Positions 49,863-58,434 of a stretch of DNA of 64,000 nucleotides are shown in pieces. The translations under genes were made by a program, and so were the position numbers. The notes below the pieces were generated by a model. The model was given only the letters and a program-made list of their open reading frames with translations. It made no database searches and was not told the origin of the DNA. Numbering within the stretch: position 1 is the stretch's first letter; each line of letters begins with the position of its first letter. Origin of the DNA: Nocardioides sp. JQ2195. Lineage in GTDB: Bacteria; Actinomycetota; Actinomycetes; Propionibacteriales; Nocardioidaceae. The stretch spans positions 868,001 to 932,000 of the forward strand of contig NZ_CP050902.1 of the NCBI RefSeq assembly GCF_012272695.1, given 5' to 3'.

Positions 49863-50918
49863 TCAGCCTTCGCTGATCGCGATCACCACCACGGTGTGGT
49901 TGTCGGGAGCCCCTGCGTCCTCGACCGCCGCGGAGATCCTTGCTGCGACGGTGTCCGGGTCTCCGGGTGCGACCAGCATCTCGTCCAGCTCAGCCGCCTG
50001 CAGGACCGAGTGGACACCGTCGGTGGTGAGCACCAGCCGGTCTCCGGGACGCACGGTGGTCAGCCCGATGTCGGGGACGGACGGGGCACCGGGAGCCAGG
50101 GCCCGGTTGATCAGCATGCGCTTCGGGTGGGCCGCGGCCTCCTCCTCGTTGAGCCGCCCCTCGGCGACGAGCTCGGCCACCATGGTGTGGTCACGGGTCA
50201 GTCGCCGGACCGTCCCGTCGCGGACCAGGTGGATGCGCGCGTCGCCGACGTGTGCGGTGATCGCGCTGCCCTGGTGGAGCCAGAGCGCCGTCAGCGTCGT
50301 GCCGTCCGACTCGGCCACCTCCTCCAGGACTGCCGCGGCCGCCCGGGCGACCGCCGCCTCGATCTCGGCGGCAGGGTCGGTGGTGTGGCAGTCCTCCAGT
50401 CCCACGAGTGTCTCCAACGCCCGCGACGAGACGTCGTCGTGGTTGCCGAACCCGTCGGCCACCGCGAAGAGTCCGGCTCCGGTGAGGACCGCATCCTGTT
50501 GGCTCCTGCGGGCACCCTGGCGGTGGCGGTGTGCCGCACTGGCGGTGAGCTCGGGGTGGGTGGGGTGGGTGGTGTTCATGGGGGTCTTCCTCTCGTGCAT
50601 CCTGGCGACGAGTCCGACCAGCGTCGTGCGGCGCGAGGCGTGGTCCGCCTCGGCCTGGCGCCAGTAGGCCTCGATCTCCACGGCCGCAGCTTCATCCGGC
50701 AGGAGGATGACCTGCCGGATCCGGGCCAGCGGCATCCCGACCAGCCGCAGGCCGGCCACCAGCCGGGCCCGGGGGAGCTGGGCAGGCGCATAGCGACGGT
50801 AGCCGTTGAACGGGTCCACCTCGGCCGGGGTCAGCAGTCCGAGCTCGTCGTAGAGGCGCAACGCCTTCGCGCTCAGCCCCGACTCCCCGGCGAAGTCGCC
50901 GATGTTCATGAGTGCCAT
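49863..50918 (-). CDS. MerR-type regulator fused to a PP2C protein phosphatase
   Basis: 351 residues. N-terminal MerR wing-HTH: MNIGDFAGESGLSAKALRLYDELGLL (key part GLSAKALRLYDELG, about 14-27) and GYRRYAPAQLPRARLV (about 38-53). After a linker, a PP2C (PPM) phosphatase domain: RRSQQDAVL, VADGFGNHDD (about 150-159), GDARIHLVRDG (about 223-233), TTDGVHSVL (about 297-305) and final DNHTVVVI (about 340-347); all the metal-binding Asp residues are present. A DNA-binding head on a phosphatase suggests a signal-linked repressor or activator. ATG at 50918, with GAGG 8 bases upstream. Confidence 0.9.
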   Translation of the reverse strand: MALMNIGDFAGESGLSAKALRLYDELGLLTPAEVDPFNGYRRYAPAQLPRARLVAGLRLVGMPLARIRQVILLPDEAAAVEIEAYWRQAEADHASRRTTLVGLVARMHERKTPMNTTHPTHPELTASAAHRHRQGARRSQQDAVLTGAGLFAVADGFGNHDDVSSRALETLVGLEDCHTTDPAAEIEAAVARAAAAVLEEVAESDGTTLTALWLHQGSAITAHVGDARIHLVRDGTVRRLTRDHTMVAELVAEGRLNEEEAAAHPKRMLINRALAPGAPSVPDIGLTTVRPGDRLVLTTDGVHSVLQAAELDEMLVAPGDPDTVAARISAAVEDAGAPDNHTVVVIAISEG

Positions 50919-50993
50919 GTGGAGATCCTCGTCCCCGGTGACGTTCACCGGTCCGGTGACGGTGCACCTTTCCCCAAGGAGAGTCAACAGTCC

Positions 50994-51242
50994 TCAGAGG
51001 ACGATGAGCAGGTCCCCGCCCTCGACCGACTGGGGGTCGGCGATCGCCAGCCGTGAGACCGTGCCGTCGACAGGTGCGGTGATCACCGCCTCCATCTTCA
51101 TCGCCTCGATGAGGGCGACGGGGTCGCCCGCACGGACTCGGTCACCCTCGGAGACCAGGGGGGTCACCACGCCCACGAACGGTGCCGCGACCTGGCTGAC
51201 CACGCCGGGCACGGCCTTCTCGTGGGCGGTCGTCGGGAACAC
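50994..51242 (-). CDS. stand-alone biotinyl/lipoyl carrier domain protein
   Basis: 82 residues consisting almost only of a biotinyl domain: VPGVVSQVAAPFVGVVTPLV, then VALIEAMKMEAVI (about 42-54) with the biotin-accepting Lys in the middle of the EAMKME loop. No carboxylase domain is attached; either a free biotin carboxyl carrier protein or the surviving end of a longer gene. Start: GTG at 51242 without a clear ribosome site. It lies 75 bp before the MerR-PP2C gene on the same strand, about 3.4 kb downstream of the accA3-like gene. Confidence 0.75.
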   Translation of the reverse strand: MFPTTAHEKAVPGVVSQVAAPFVGVVTPLVSEGDRVRAGDPVALIEAMKMEAVITAPVDGTVSRLAIADPQSVEGGDLLIVL

Positions 51243-51438
51243 GTCCGTGAGGATACTCGACGAGCTGGCGCCGGATCACGGTTGCCGGGAGGCTGAGATG
51301 CGGGGTCGACGCGTGACAGCAGCCACGACGGAGTCGGGGGCCGATGCCCTAGAGTGCTCAGCACGGGCATGGTGGGATGCGCTCCGGAGACGTCGAGCGC
51401 CGCACCGACGAGCCTCTCTCCTGGGAGGGAGCGAGGGG

Positions 51439-51467
51439 AGGGCCGCTCGGTTGCACCGGGCGGCCCT
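51439..51467 (-). terminator. hairpin after the TPM gene cluster
   Basis: AGGGCCGCTCGG and CCGGGCGGCCCT form a 12-bp stem with one T-G pair and loop TTGCA, 33 bp beyond the stop at 51500. Likely end of the accA3-TPM transcript (minus strand). Confidence 0.6.
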
Positions 51468-51499
51468 TTCAGAACGGCCCTCCGGGTCAGCGCCCCACG

Positions 51500-52657
51500 T
51501 CACCGGTGGTCGTGCAGCCGGACCATCAGGTCGGGCTCCAAGGCTCCGTAGCCGGTCGACGCCCACGGCTCGACCTCGGTCTCGAAGTAGTGGACCGGCC
51601 TGCCCTTGTGGACGACGTCGAGGATGTCGGGCACCTTCTTCCTCCGGAGCGCCTCGCGGCACTCGTCGCACACCGGGACCTCGAGGGTGCGGCCCTGCCA
51701 CTCGATGCGCCGTCCCCTCCCAGCCTGGCCGTGCAGCGGGTTGAGGTAGCACGTGGCGGTCGGCTGCCACGCCTTCCCGCCACGGGCGCAGGCGAACGCC
51801 TCACGTCCGCGCTGGGTGAGCACGAGGGCTCCGACCACGTCGAGCTCGGCGGGCTCGTCGGGAGTGAGCAGTCGGCGCACGACGGCGTAGTGGTCGAGTG
51901 CTGCCTGCCACGAGTCGGCATCGTCGCCGGGCTCGATCTCCGCCTGGTCGAGCTGCTCACCCAGTGCTTGGGACTCGTCGCGGGCACGGGCCAGCAGCTC
52001 GCGTGCTCGAGCCGCGCGAATCCGGCGCATCGCCGACTTCGGCAGCGGTGCCGGCTTCCTGCGGAACGACACCGCCACGCGCCAGGCGACGAAGACCGCC
52101 AGCGCCGCCACCAGCACCGTGGTCAGGCCGCCGGGCAGCCATCCGTCATCGTCCTCGGGTCCGTCGCCGCGCGTCGCCGCCCCCTGTGCCAGCAGCTCGT
52201 CGTTCAGCTCGGCGACCTGGTCGGGATCCATGTCCAGCAGTTCGAGCGTGCGACCCATCGCCGACGGGATGTCTTGGTGCTCCTCCTGGTCGACCACCAT
52301 CTCGACGGCCCACTCGGAGAGGTCGCCGTCGGCCTCGCCGGGGATGCCCCACTGCCGGCCGTCGACCTCGACGCTGGTGTGGTCGGTCGGCTCCAGCCTC
52401 GTCGTGGTGGAGAGGTAGATCCCCGGCTCCGGGTACTCGTCGTGCAAGCGGGTCAGCAGGTCCGAGGCCTTGCCGCCGTAGGTGTCGCTCTCGCGCAGCG
52501 GCCACACCACGACGTACGTCGGGTGCTCGGCACGCGCGGCCTCCTGCTCGAGGGCTGCTTCGTCCGCGGGAGTGACGAGGTCGGCGAGGGAGGGGTGGAC
52601 GAAGACCCCGTCCTTGGCCAGCTCCTCGTGGATCCTCGCCAGGTCGTCCTGGTCCAT
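51500..52657 (-). CDS. TPM-like membrane protein with C-terminal Cys/His module
   Basis: 385 residues from the ATG at 52657, which has GAGGAG 6 bases upstream. N-terminal domain (about 1-125) resembles a TPM domain: ELAKDGVFVHPSLADLV, PTYVVVWPLRESDTYG and DEYPEPGIYLST. A membrane helix at about 176-200 (LTTVLVAALAVFVAW) follows. The C-terminal module then has ALDHYAVVRRLLTPDEPAEL (about 251-270), CYLNPLHG (about 304-311) and LEVPVCDECREALRRKKVP (about 324-342), a possible zinc ribbon. The last gene of the accA3-to-TPM series. No known function; TPM domains elsewhere bind metal or phosphate-type ligands. Confidence 0.78.
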   Translation of the reverse strand: MDQDDLARIHEELAKDGVFVHPSLADLVTPADEAALEQEAARAEHPTYVVVWPLRESDTYGGKASDLLTRLHDEYPEPGIYLSTTTRLEPTDHTSVEVDGRQWGIPGEADGDLSEWAVEMVVDQEEHQDIPSAMGRTLELLDMDPDQVAELNDELLAQGAATRGDGPEDDDGWLPGGLTTVLVAALAVFVAWRVAVSFRRKPAPLPKSAMRRIRAARARELLARARDESQALGEQLDQAEIEPGDDADSWQAALDHYAVVRRLLTPDEPAELDVVGALVLTQRGREAFACARGGKAWQPTATCYLNPLHGQAGRGRRIEWQGRTLEVPVCDECREALRRKKVPDILDVVHKGRPVHYFETEVEPWASTGYGALEPDLMVRLHDHR

Positions 52658-52668
52658 CGCGTTGCTCC

Positions 52669-53391
52669 TCACCAGCGCCAGCCTCCGGGCAGGCGTCGCT
52701 TGGTCACCAGGACGATCAGTCCGTGGACCAGGCCGACGCCCAGCAGCACCCCGACGGCGTAGAGGGCACCGATCCCGATGCCGCCGCCGACTCCGCCGTA
52801 GTAGTCGAAGTCCTCGTTCGTGTCGGTCCACTCGACCTGCTCGTCGACCTGCCTGACCAGACGGGGGATGGTGATCGCGGGATCCCCGGCGAAGTCCTCG
52901 TGGGTCGAGATGGACGAGATGTAGCCGTTCCTGCCGTAGGTGTCGAGGGTGCCCTTCTCCGGCCCCTCCCACACCAGGTAGACGCCGTGGCCGCCGCCTT
53001 CCGCCAACCCGGCCTCGAGCTGCTGGACCAGGTCGAAACGCGATGCCCCGGCGAAGCTGGTCTCGGTCCAGACCACCACCTTGACCGGTGTGGTCGAGGC
53101 TGCGATTGCCCGGGCCACCTTCCGTTCCCCCGCCGGGTCGAGCAGGTCGCGGGCGTCGGGAGCGACGTTGACGCCGTCGTCGCGCAACCCGTCCAGTGCA
53201 TGACGCACCCGGTCGACGCGCGCCTCGGGCGCCAACGCAGCAGCCCGGGCGGACACGGCGTCGGCTCGTCGGTCGTGCAGCACCTGGGTGGCGAGCACCG
53301 CCGATCCGGCGCCCAGCCCGCAGGCAACGACCAAGGACACCAGCCCGCGGAGCACTCGTCGGCGCGTGGCAGTCACCCCGGAGCCCGTCAT
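52669..53391 (-). CDS. TPM-like membrane protein, short form
   Basis: 240 residues. An N-terminal membrane anchor (about 10-36, VLRGLVSLVVACGLGAGSAV) is followed by a TPM-like domain: HALDGLRDDGVNVAPDARDLL, PVKVVVWTETSFAGASRFD and GHGVYLVWEGPEKG. A C-terminal helix (about 203-230, GIGIGALYAVGVLLGVGLV) follows, and the protein ends RRLPGGWRW. The Cys/His module of its neighbours is absent. The ATG at 53391 overlaps the stop of the upstream gene (ATGA), so translation is coupled. Confidence 0.75.
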   Translation of the reverse strand: MTGSGVTATRRRVLRGLVSLVVACGLGAGSAVLATQVLHDRRADAVSARAAALAPEARVDRVRHALDGLRDDGVNVAPDARDLLDPAGERKVARAIAASTTPVKVVVWTETSFAGASRFDLVQQLEAGLAEGGGHGVYLVWEGPEKGTLDTYGRNGYISSISTHEDFAGDPAITIPRLVRQVDEQVEWTDTNEDFDYYGGVGGGIGIGALYAVGVLLGVGLVHGLIVLVTKRRLPGGWRW

Positions 53392-54632
53392 CGCGGGACC
53401 TGCTTCCACCAGTCGCCGCCGAGCGACCCGAAGCCGCTCATCGCCCAGACCGTCGAGCCCTCGTAGTAGGGGCGTCGCCCGGCGAGCGTCTCCTCGGTGA
53501 GCGGCTCCAGCCCGGAGCCCCGCTCCAGGGACTTCGCGCAGGATCGGCACACCGGCACACTGACGCCGCCACCGAGCGGTGACCTGGTGTCGGCGAACCC
53601 ATGGCGCGGGTCGACGTAGCAGCAGCGGTACTGCCCCTGCTCCCGGGTGAGGGCGTGCATGCCGGTGCGCGCCAGCACCAGTGCTCCCAGGACCTCGAGG
53701 AAGTCGTCGGACGCGATGCGTGGCTCGGCGCGGTCCAGGCACGTGGAGGCAACGTCGCGACGCTGCCAGTCGTCGAGCTCGTCGCCGCTGCCGAGCACGC
53801 CTGCGAGCGTGCGGGTCTCCGCCGTGGCCTTCGCCTGCCAGTGTCGCAGCTCCTCCCGTGGACCACGGACCGTCGACCGACCGACGGGCGACGAGGACGA
53901 CCGGGAGGGAGACCGCGTGCTGGTGGCATCCTTGGAGCCGAGGGGTGGGTGCGTGGCGCCTCCGACGGCCTGCAGCAGTCGATAGGCGACCACCGCGACG
54001 CACAGCGCCGTCATCGTGGCCACGACCGCATAGAGGCCCGGTGTCGGCATCTCCGCGTCGTCGTGGATCCCGGTCCTGGTCTGGGTGCCCTGCCACGTCG
54101 AGGCGGTGTAGGCGTCGACCTGGGCCGGGCTGAGGGGATCGTCACGTCCGCCGGACAGCCCGGCGTTCACCGAGTCGAGCACCAGCCCTGCCTCGATCAC
54201 GGGGGTGGAGAAGCAGTCGGCGCAGTCGGACCGGATCGCGGCAGCCACCTGGTCCTCGGCGCGGCTCACGGCCAGGGAGAGCTCGGTCTCGTCGTTGTCG
54301 ACCTTCGGGTCGATGTCGCCGTAGACGGCCAGTGCGGTGTGTCCCGTGTCGGCGGTGGCCACGAACCAGACGCCGTCCTCGCCCGAGCGGGCGTGGAGCA
54401 ACGTGAGCAGCTCCTCGGCGGTGTTGTCGGTCGTGAGGCCGACGGGTGCCTTGGTGAGCACCACGTGCACCGGGACCGGGCTCGTCGCGGCCTTGGCACC
54501 CAGCGCCTCGCGGATCGCCTCGGTGTGCCCGTTGCCCATGACCTCCTCGACCAGGACCGGGTCCTGGTCGAGGTGCGCCACGATCTCGGCGACGGTGCCG
54601 GCGAAGTCCTGCTCAGTGGCCGCAGAGGCCAC
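53388..54632 (-). CDS. TPM-like membrane protein with Cys/His module, first of the series
   Basis: 414 residues. N-terminal TPM-like part: VAEIVAHLDQDPVLVEEVMG, PVPVHVVLTKAPVGLT, and EDGVWFVATADTGHTALAVYG. A CADC pair (about 133-136) lies in the extracytoplasmic or linker region. The membrane helix is at about 200-221 (LYAVVATMTALCVAVVAY). The C-terminal module has RDVASTCLDRAEPRI, GALVLARTGMHAL, CCYVDPRHG (about 343-351), and VSVPVCRSCAKSLERG (about 363-378). GTG at 54632, only 3 bp after the accA3-like stop, so expression is tied to the carboxylase gene. Confidence 0.78.
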   Translation of the reverse strand: MASAATEQDFAGTVAEIVAHLDQDPVLVEEVMGNGHTEAIREALGAKAATSPVPVHVVLTKAPVGLTTDNTAEELLTLLHARSGEDGVWFVATADTGHTALAVYGDIDPKVDNDETELSLAVSRAEDQVAAAIRSDCADCFSTPVIEAGLVLDSVNAGLSGGRDDPLSPAQVDAYTASTWQGTQTRTGIHDDAEMPTPGLYAVVATMTALCVAVVAYRLLQAVGGATHPPLGSKDATSTRSPSRSSSSPVGRSTVRGPREELRHWQAKATAETRTLAGVLGSGDELDDWQRRDVASTCLDRAEPRIASDDFLEVLGALVLARTGMHALTREQGQYRCCYVDPRHGFADTRSPLGGGVSVPVCRSCAKSLERGSGLEPLTEETLAGRRPYYEGSTVWAMSGFGSLGGDWWKQVPR

Positions 54633-54635
54633 GGG

Positions 54636-56423
54636 TCAGTCCTTGAGCTCGCAGATCACTGCGCCCTGGGTGACGGTGGCGCCCACCTCGGCCTCGAGAG
54701 ATGTCACGGTTCCGGCCTTGTGCGCCTTGATCGGCTGCTCCATCTTCATCGCCTCGATCACGACGACGACGTCACCCTCGGCGACGCTGGCGCCCTCCTC
54801 GACGGCCACCTTCACGATGGTGCCCTGCATGGGGGAGGTGACCGCGTCACCGGAGGCTGCGGCGCCGGCCTTCTTGGCCTTGCGCTTCGGCTTCTTGGCA
54901 CCGCCGCCGGAACCAGCTGCAGCCAGGCCTCCCAGCCCACCGGGCAGGACGACCTCGAGACGCTTGCCGCCGACCTCGACGGTGACCTTCTGGCGCTCCT
55001 CGGGCTCGTCGGCCTCGGCCGTGGCTCCGGACCAGGCCGGGATCTGGTTGTCGAAGTCGGTCTCGATCCACGTGGTGTAGACCGTGAACTCGCCCTCGCC
55101 TGACGGGTTCGAGGCGCCGACGTACGCCGGGTCGTCGAGCACGACCTCGTCGAAGGTCAACGCGGTCGGCATGCCGTCGACACGGAACTCGGAGATCGCA
55201 CGACGCGAGCGCTCGATGGCCTGGGTGCGGTCCTTGCCGGTCACGATCAGCTTGGCGACCAGGGAGTCGAACGAGCCGGGGACGGTCTCGCCCACCTCGT
55301 AGCCGGAGTCCAGGCGGATGCCGGGGCCGCTCGGGGGCGCCCACTCGGTCAGGGTGCCGGGGGCGGGCATGAAGTTGTTGCCCGGATCCTCGGCGTTGAC
55401 CCGGAACTCGATGGAGTGGCCCCTGACCTCGGGGTCGTCGTAGCCGAGCTCCTCGCCGGCCGCGATGCGGAACATCTCGCGGACCAGGTCGATCCCGGTG
55501 ACCTCCTCGGAGACACAGTGCTCGACCTGCAGACGGGTGTTGACCTCGAGGAACGAGATGGTGCCGTCGGCCGCGACCAGGAACTCGCACGTTCCGGCGC
55601 CGACGTAGCCGGCCTCCTTCAGGATCGCCTTCGATGACTCGTAGAGGCGCTGGTTCTGCTCGTCGGTGAGGAACGGCGCGGGTGCTTCCTCGACCAGCTT
55701 CTGGTGGCGGCGCTGCAGGGAGCAGTCGCGGGTGGAGACCACCACGACGTTGCCGTGCTGGTCGGCCAGGCACTGGGTCTCGACGTGGCGGGGGCGGTCG
55801 AGGAACTTCTCGACGAGGCACTCGCCACGGCCGAAGGCGCTGATCGCCTCACGGGTCGCGGACTCGAAGAGCTCGGGGATCTCCTCGAGCGTGCGGGCGA
55901 CCTTGAGGCCACGACCGCCGCCGCCGAAGACTGCCTTGATGGCAACGGGGAGGCCGTGCTCCTTGGCGAACGCGACGATCTCGTCGGGGCCCTCGACGGC
56001 GTCCTTGAGGCCGGGGGCCAAGGGGGCGCCGGCGGCGAGGGCGATCTGCTTGGCCTTGGCCTTGTCACCGAGGCCCTCGATGGCCGCGGGGCTGGGGCCG
56101 ATCCAGATCAGGCCGGCGTCGAGCACGGCCTGCGCGAACTCGGCGTTCTCGGCGAGGAATCCGTAGCCGGGGTGCACGGAGTCCGCACCGGACTCCTTGG
56201 CCACGTTGATGATCTTGGCGATGTCGAGGTAGCTGTCGGCGGGCGTCGCTCCGTTGAGGGAGTGCGCCTCGTCGGCCTGGCGCACGAACAGTGCGTCACG
56301 ATCCGGCTCGGCATAGACGGCGACCGAGCTGATCCCGGCGTCCTTGCAGGCACGGATGACGCGCACGGCGATCTCGCCTCGGTTGGCGATGAGGACCTTC
56401 TGCAACGGCTTGATCTCGGGCAC
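54636..56423 (-). CDS. accA3: acetyl-/propionyl-CoA carboxylase alpha subunit (biotin carboxylase + carrier)
   Basis: 595 residues. ATP-dependent carboxylation of biotin, the first step for acyl-CoA carboxylases. Biotin carboxylase: [17 protein letters not shown] (about 8-24), [15 protein letters not shown] (about 77-91), [14 protein letters not shown] (about 159-172), [10 protein letters not shown] (about 288-297), and the final Ala/Gly-rich linker. Carrier domain with IEAMKMEQP at the end (Lys near 560). Start: the GTG at 56423 has GAGGAG 5 bases upstream. The position near maf, accE and the carboxyltransferase gene matches mycobacterial accA3-maf-accE5-accD5. Substrate is likely propionyl- and/or acetyl-CoA. 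Confidence 0.94.
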   Translation of the reverse strand: MPEIKPLQKVLIANRGEIAVRVIRACKDAGISSVAVYAEPDRDALFVRQADEAHSLNGATPADSYLDIAKIINVAKESGADSVHPGYGFLAENAEFAQAVLDAGLIWIGPSPAAIEGLGDKAKAKQIALAAGAPLAPGLKDAVEGPDEIVAFAKEHGLPVAIKAVFGGGGRGLKVARTLEEIPELFESATREAISAFGRGECLVEKFLDRPRHVETQCLADQHGNVVVVSTRDCSLQRRHQKLVEEAPAPFLTDEQNQRLYESSKAILKEAGYVGAGTCEFLVAADGTISFLEVNTRLQVEHCVSEEVTGIDLVREMFRIAAGEELGYDDPEVRGHSIEFRVNAEDPGNNFMPAPGTLTEWAPPSGPGIRLDSGYEVGETVPGSFDSLVAKLIVTGKDRTQAIERSRRAISEFRVDGMPTALTFDEVVLDDPAYVGASNPSGEGEFTVYTTWIETDFDNQIPAWSGATAEADEPEERQKVTVEVGGKRLEVVLPGGLGGLAAAGSGGGAKKPKRKAKKAGAAASGDAVTSPMQGTIVKVAVEEGASVAEGDVVVVIEAMKMEQPIKAHKAGTVTSLEAEVGATVTQGAVICELKD

Positions 56424-56559
56424 GGATTCTCCTCGACTGCTCACAGGTTCGTGGGTGACCGGCATCGGGCACCACTCACGGAGTCTAGGGGCAGAGCGGC
56501 GAAGGGTGATGACCGGTTCCGGGTGGTGGATCTCTCGCGGTTGGTGTGCCCGCCCCGAC

Positions 56560-57006
56560 TCACAGGGGCGCGGCCTCGTGCGCGGGTGGCTCGTCGTCGC
56601 GGGAGGGCCGGCGCCGTTTCCTCCCGACCAGCTGGCCGAGGTCCTCGCGACAGCGAGCCTCGATGCCGTCGAGGTCGGCGATCGTGGCGTCGATGTCACG
56701 GCGCTGCTGCTCCAGCGCGCGCCGGCGTACGTCGCACTGGTCGATGAGGTAGTTGAGCTGGCCCGCCTCGCCCGGCGGTTCGTCGTACATGTTGACGATC
56801 ACCGAGATCTCGTCGAGGGAGAAGCCGACCCGTTTTCCCCGCAGGATCAGCTCGAGACGGATCCTGTCGCGCTGGTGGTACTCCCGGGCGACACCCACAC
56901 GCACCGGGTGCAGCAACCCGAGGTCCTCGTAGTGGCGCAGGGTGCGCAGGCTGACGGCGTACTCGTCGGCGAGCTGGCGGATCGTCCAGGTGGTCACCAC
57001 CGGCAT
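56560..57006 (-). CDS. MerR-family transcriptional regulator
   Basis: 148 residues. HTH start [28 protein letters not shown] (key parts [20 protein letters not shown], about 10-29), then [21 protein letters not shown] (about 41-61), and a long dimerisation helix with Arg/Asp-rich sequence. Ligand residues (Cys) of metal-sensing MerR are absent; it resembles LiuR-type regulators of branched-chain or fatty-acid degradation. Divergent from the acyl-CoA dehydrogenase gene with a palindromic operator in between, so it likely controls that gene and itself. ATG at 57006. Confidence 0.9.
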   Translation of the reverse strand: MPVVTTWTIRQLADEYAVSLRTLRHYEDLGLLHPVRVGVAREYHQRDRIRLELILRGKRVGFSLDEISVIVNMYDEPPGEAGQLNYLIDQCDVRRRALEQQRRDIDATIADLDGIEARCREDLGQLVGRKRRRPSRDDEPPAHEAAPL

Positions 57007-57044
57007 CGCCGTCCTTCGGTCGTCGAGCTGGTCTCGACCTTGCT

Positions 57045-57058
57045 TTACGTCAACGTAA
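57045..57058. promoter_or_regulatory. putative MerR-family operator
   Basis: TTACGT-CA-ACGTAA, a perfect 6+6 inverted repeat, lies between the divergent MerR gene and acyl-CoA dehydrogenase gene, 39 bp from the former's start and 57 bp from the latter's. The 'TTTACGT...ACGTAA' form matches, from memory, operators of LiuR-like MerR regulators. A further imperfect palindrome, GTCGAG...CTCGAC, lies at about 57022-57038. Confidence 0.65.
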
Positions 57059-57114
57059 GCGTAGGAGCATGGTGGACGTACGTCGACAGATTTCCCATGA
57101 AGAGGTAGGCAGTG

Positions 57115-58302
57115 ATGTCAGGGTCGTTCGAGTTGTCCCGTGAGCACGAAGAGTTCCGCCGGTCCGTCCGCGACTTCGCCGAGGCCGAGATCGCGCCGCA
57201 CGTCGCGCAGTGGGACAAGGACCACCACTTCCCGGTCGATGTCGTGCACAAGATGGGTGACCTCGGCCTGTTCGGCCTGACCGCTCCCGAGGAGTTCGGC
57301 GGAGCGGGGCTGGCTCCCGAGGACGGCCCGTTCACCTCGCTGTGCCTGGCCATCGAGGAGCTCGGCCGGATCGACCAGTCGATGGGCATCACGCTCGAGG
57401 CCGGCGTCGGTCTCGGCATCAACCCGATCCTGACCTTCGGCGACGACGCGCAGAAGCAGGCCCACCTGCCCGACCTCGTGGCCGGCAGGAAGCTGGCCGG
57501 CTTCGGTCTCACCGAGCCGGGTGCCGGCTCCGATGCGGGCGCCACCAAGACCAAGGCCGAGCTGGTCGGCGACGAGTGGGTCGTCAACGGGGCCAAGCAG
57601 TTCATCACCAACTCCGGCTCCGAGATCACCTCGCTCGTCACGGTGACGGCCCGCACCGGCACCCGCGACAACGGCAGTGCCGAGATCAGCACCATCATCG
57701 TTCCCGCCGGGACGCCCGGGTTCACCGCGGAGAAGGCCTACGACAAGCTCGGCTGGCACATCTCCGACACCCACCCGCTGTCCTTCGAGGACGTGCACGT
57801 CCCCTCGACGAACCTCCTCGGTGAGCGCGGGCGTGGCTTTGCCCAGTTCCTGGCCACGCTGGACGACGGCCGGGTCGCCATCGCAGCCCTGGCCGTCGGC
57901 CTGATCGAGGCCTGCCGCGACCTCTGCGTGGAGTACGCCCTCGACCGGCAGACGATGGGTGGTCCGATCGGTCGCAAGCAGGGCGTGGCCTTCCAGATCG
58001 CCGACCTCGACGTGATGCTGCAGGCCGGGCGGCTGCTGACCTACAAGGCTGCCGCGATGAAGGACGCCGGGGCCTCGCAGAAGGACTTCAAGCAGGCTGC
58101 GTCGATCGCCAAGCTCCACACCTCGGAGTCGGCGGTGACCGCGACCCGCATCGCCACCCAGGTCTTCGGCGGCTACGGCTTCATGGAGGAGTACCCGGTG
58201 GCCCGCTTCTACCGCGACGCCAAGATCCTCGAGATCGGTGAGGGCACCTCCGAGGTGCAGCGCATGCTGATCGCACGCGGACTGGGCCTGCCGGTCGAGT
58301 GA
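57115..58302 (+). CDS. acyl-CoA dehydrogenase
   Basis: 395 residues, FAD enzyme that introduces the alpha-beta double bond in acyl-CoA. FAD/substrate segments: FGLTEPGAGSDAG (about 130-142), FITNSGSEITSLV (about 162-174), and GGYGFMEEYPVARFYRDAKI (about 346-365). The end GEGTSEVQRMLIARGL (about 374-389) contains the Glu region. The IGRKQGVAFQIADLDV stretch resembles isovaleryl/short-branched-chain dehydrogenases, consistent with a LiuR-like MerR regulator beside it. Start: the ATG at 57115, or the GTG one codon upstream, which is better spaced from GAGG. Confidence 0.94.
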   Translation: MSGSFELSREHEEFRRSVRDFAEAEIAPHVAQWDKDHHFPVDVVHKMGDLGLFGLTAPEEFGGAGLAPEDGPFTSLCLAIEELGRIDQSMGITLEAGVGLGINPILTFGDDAQKQAHLPDLVAGRKLAGFGLTEPGAGSDAGATKTKAELVGDEWVVNGAKQFITNSGSEITSLVTVTARTGTRDNGSAEISTIIVPAGTPGFTAEKAYDKLGWHISDTHPLSFEDVHVPSTNLLGERGRGFAQFLATLDDGRVAIAALAVGLIEACRDLCVEYALDRQTMGGPIGRKQGVAFQIADLDVMLQAGRLLTYKAAAMKDAGASQKDFKQAASIAKLHTSESAVTATRIATQVFGGYGFMEEYPVARFYRDAKILEIGEGTSEVQRMLIARGLGLPVE

Positions 58303-58434
58303 CGGGATGGTGACGTCGTCGCGCTGAGCCCGCCACCCGCCACACCGCGGCTCGCGCAGCGACTCCGCATCGAGCTCGCCGTTCGGCGTATCGGCCGGTG
58401 AGGCAACGAAAGCCGCGTCCTTCGAGTAATCTCG

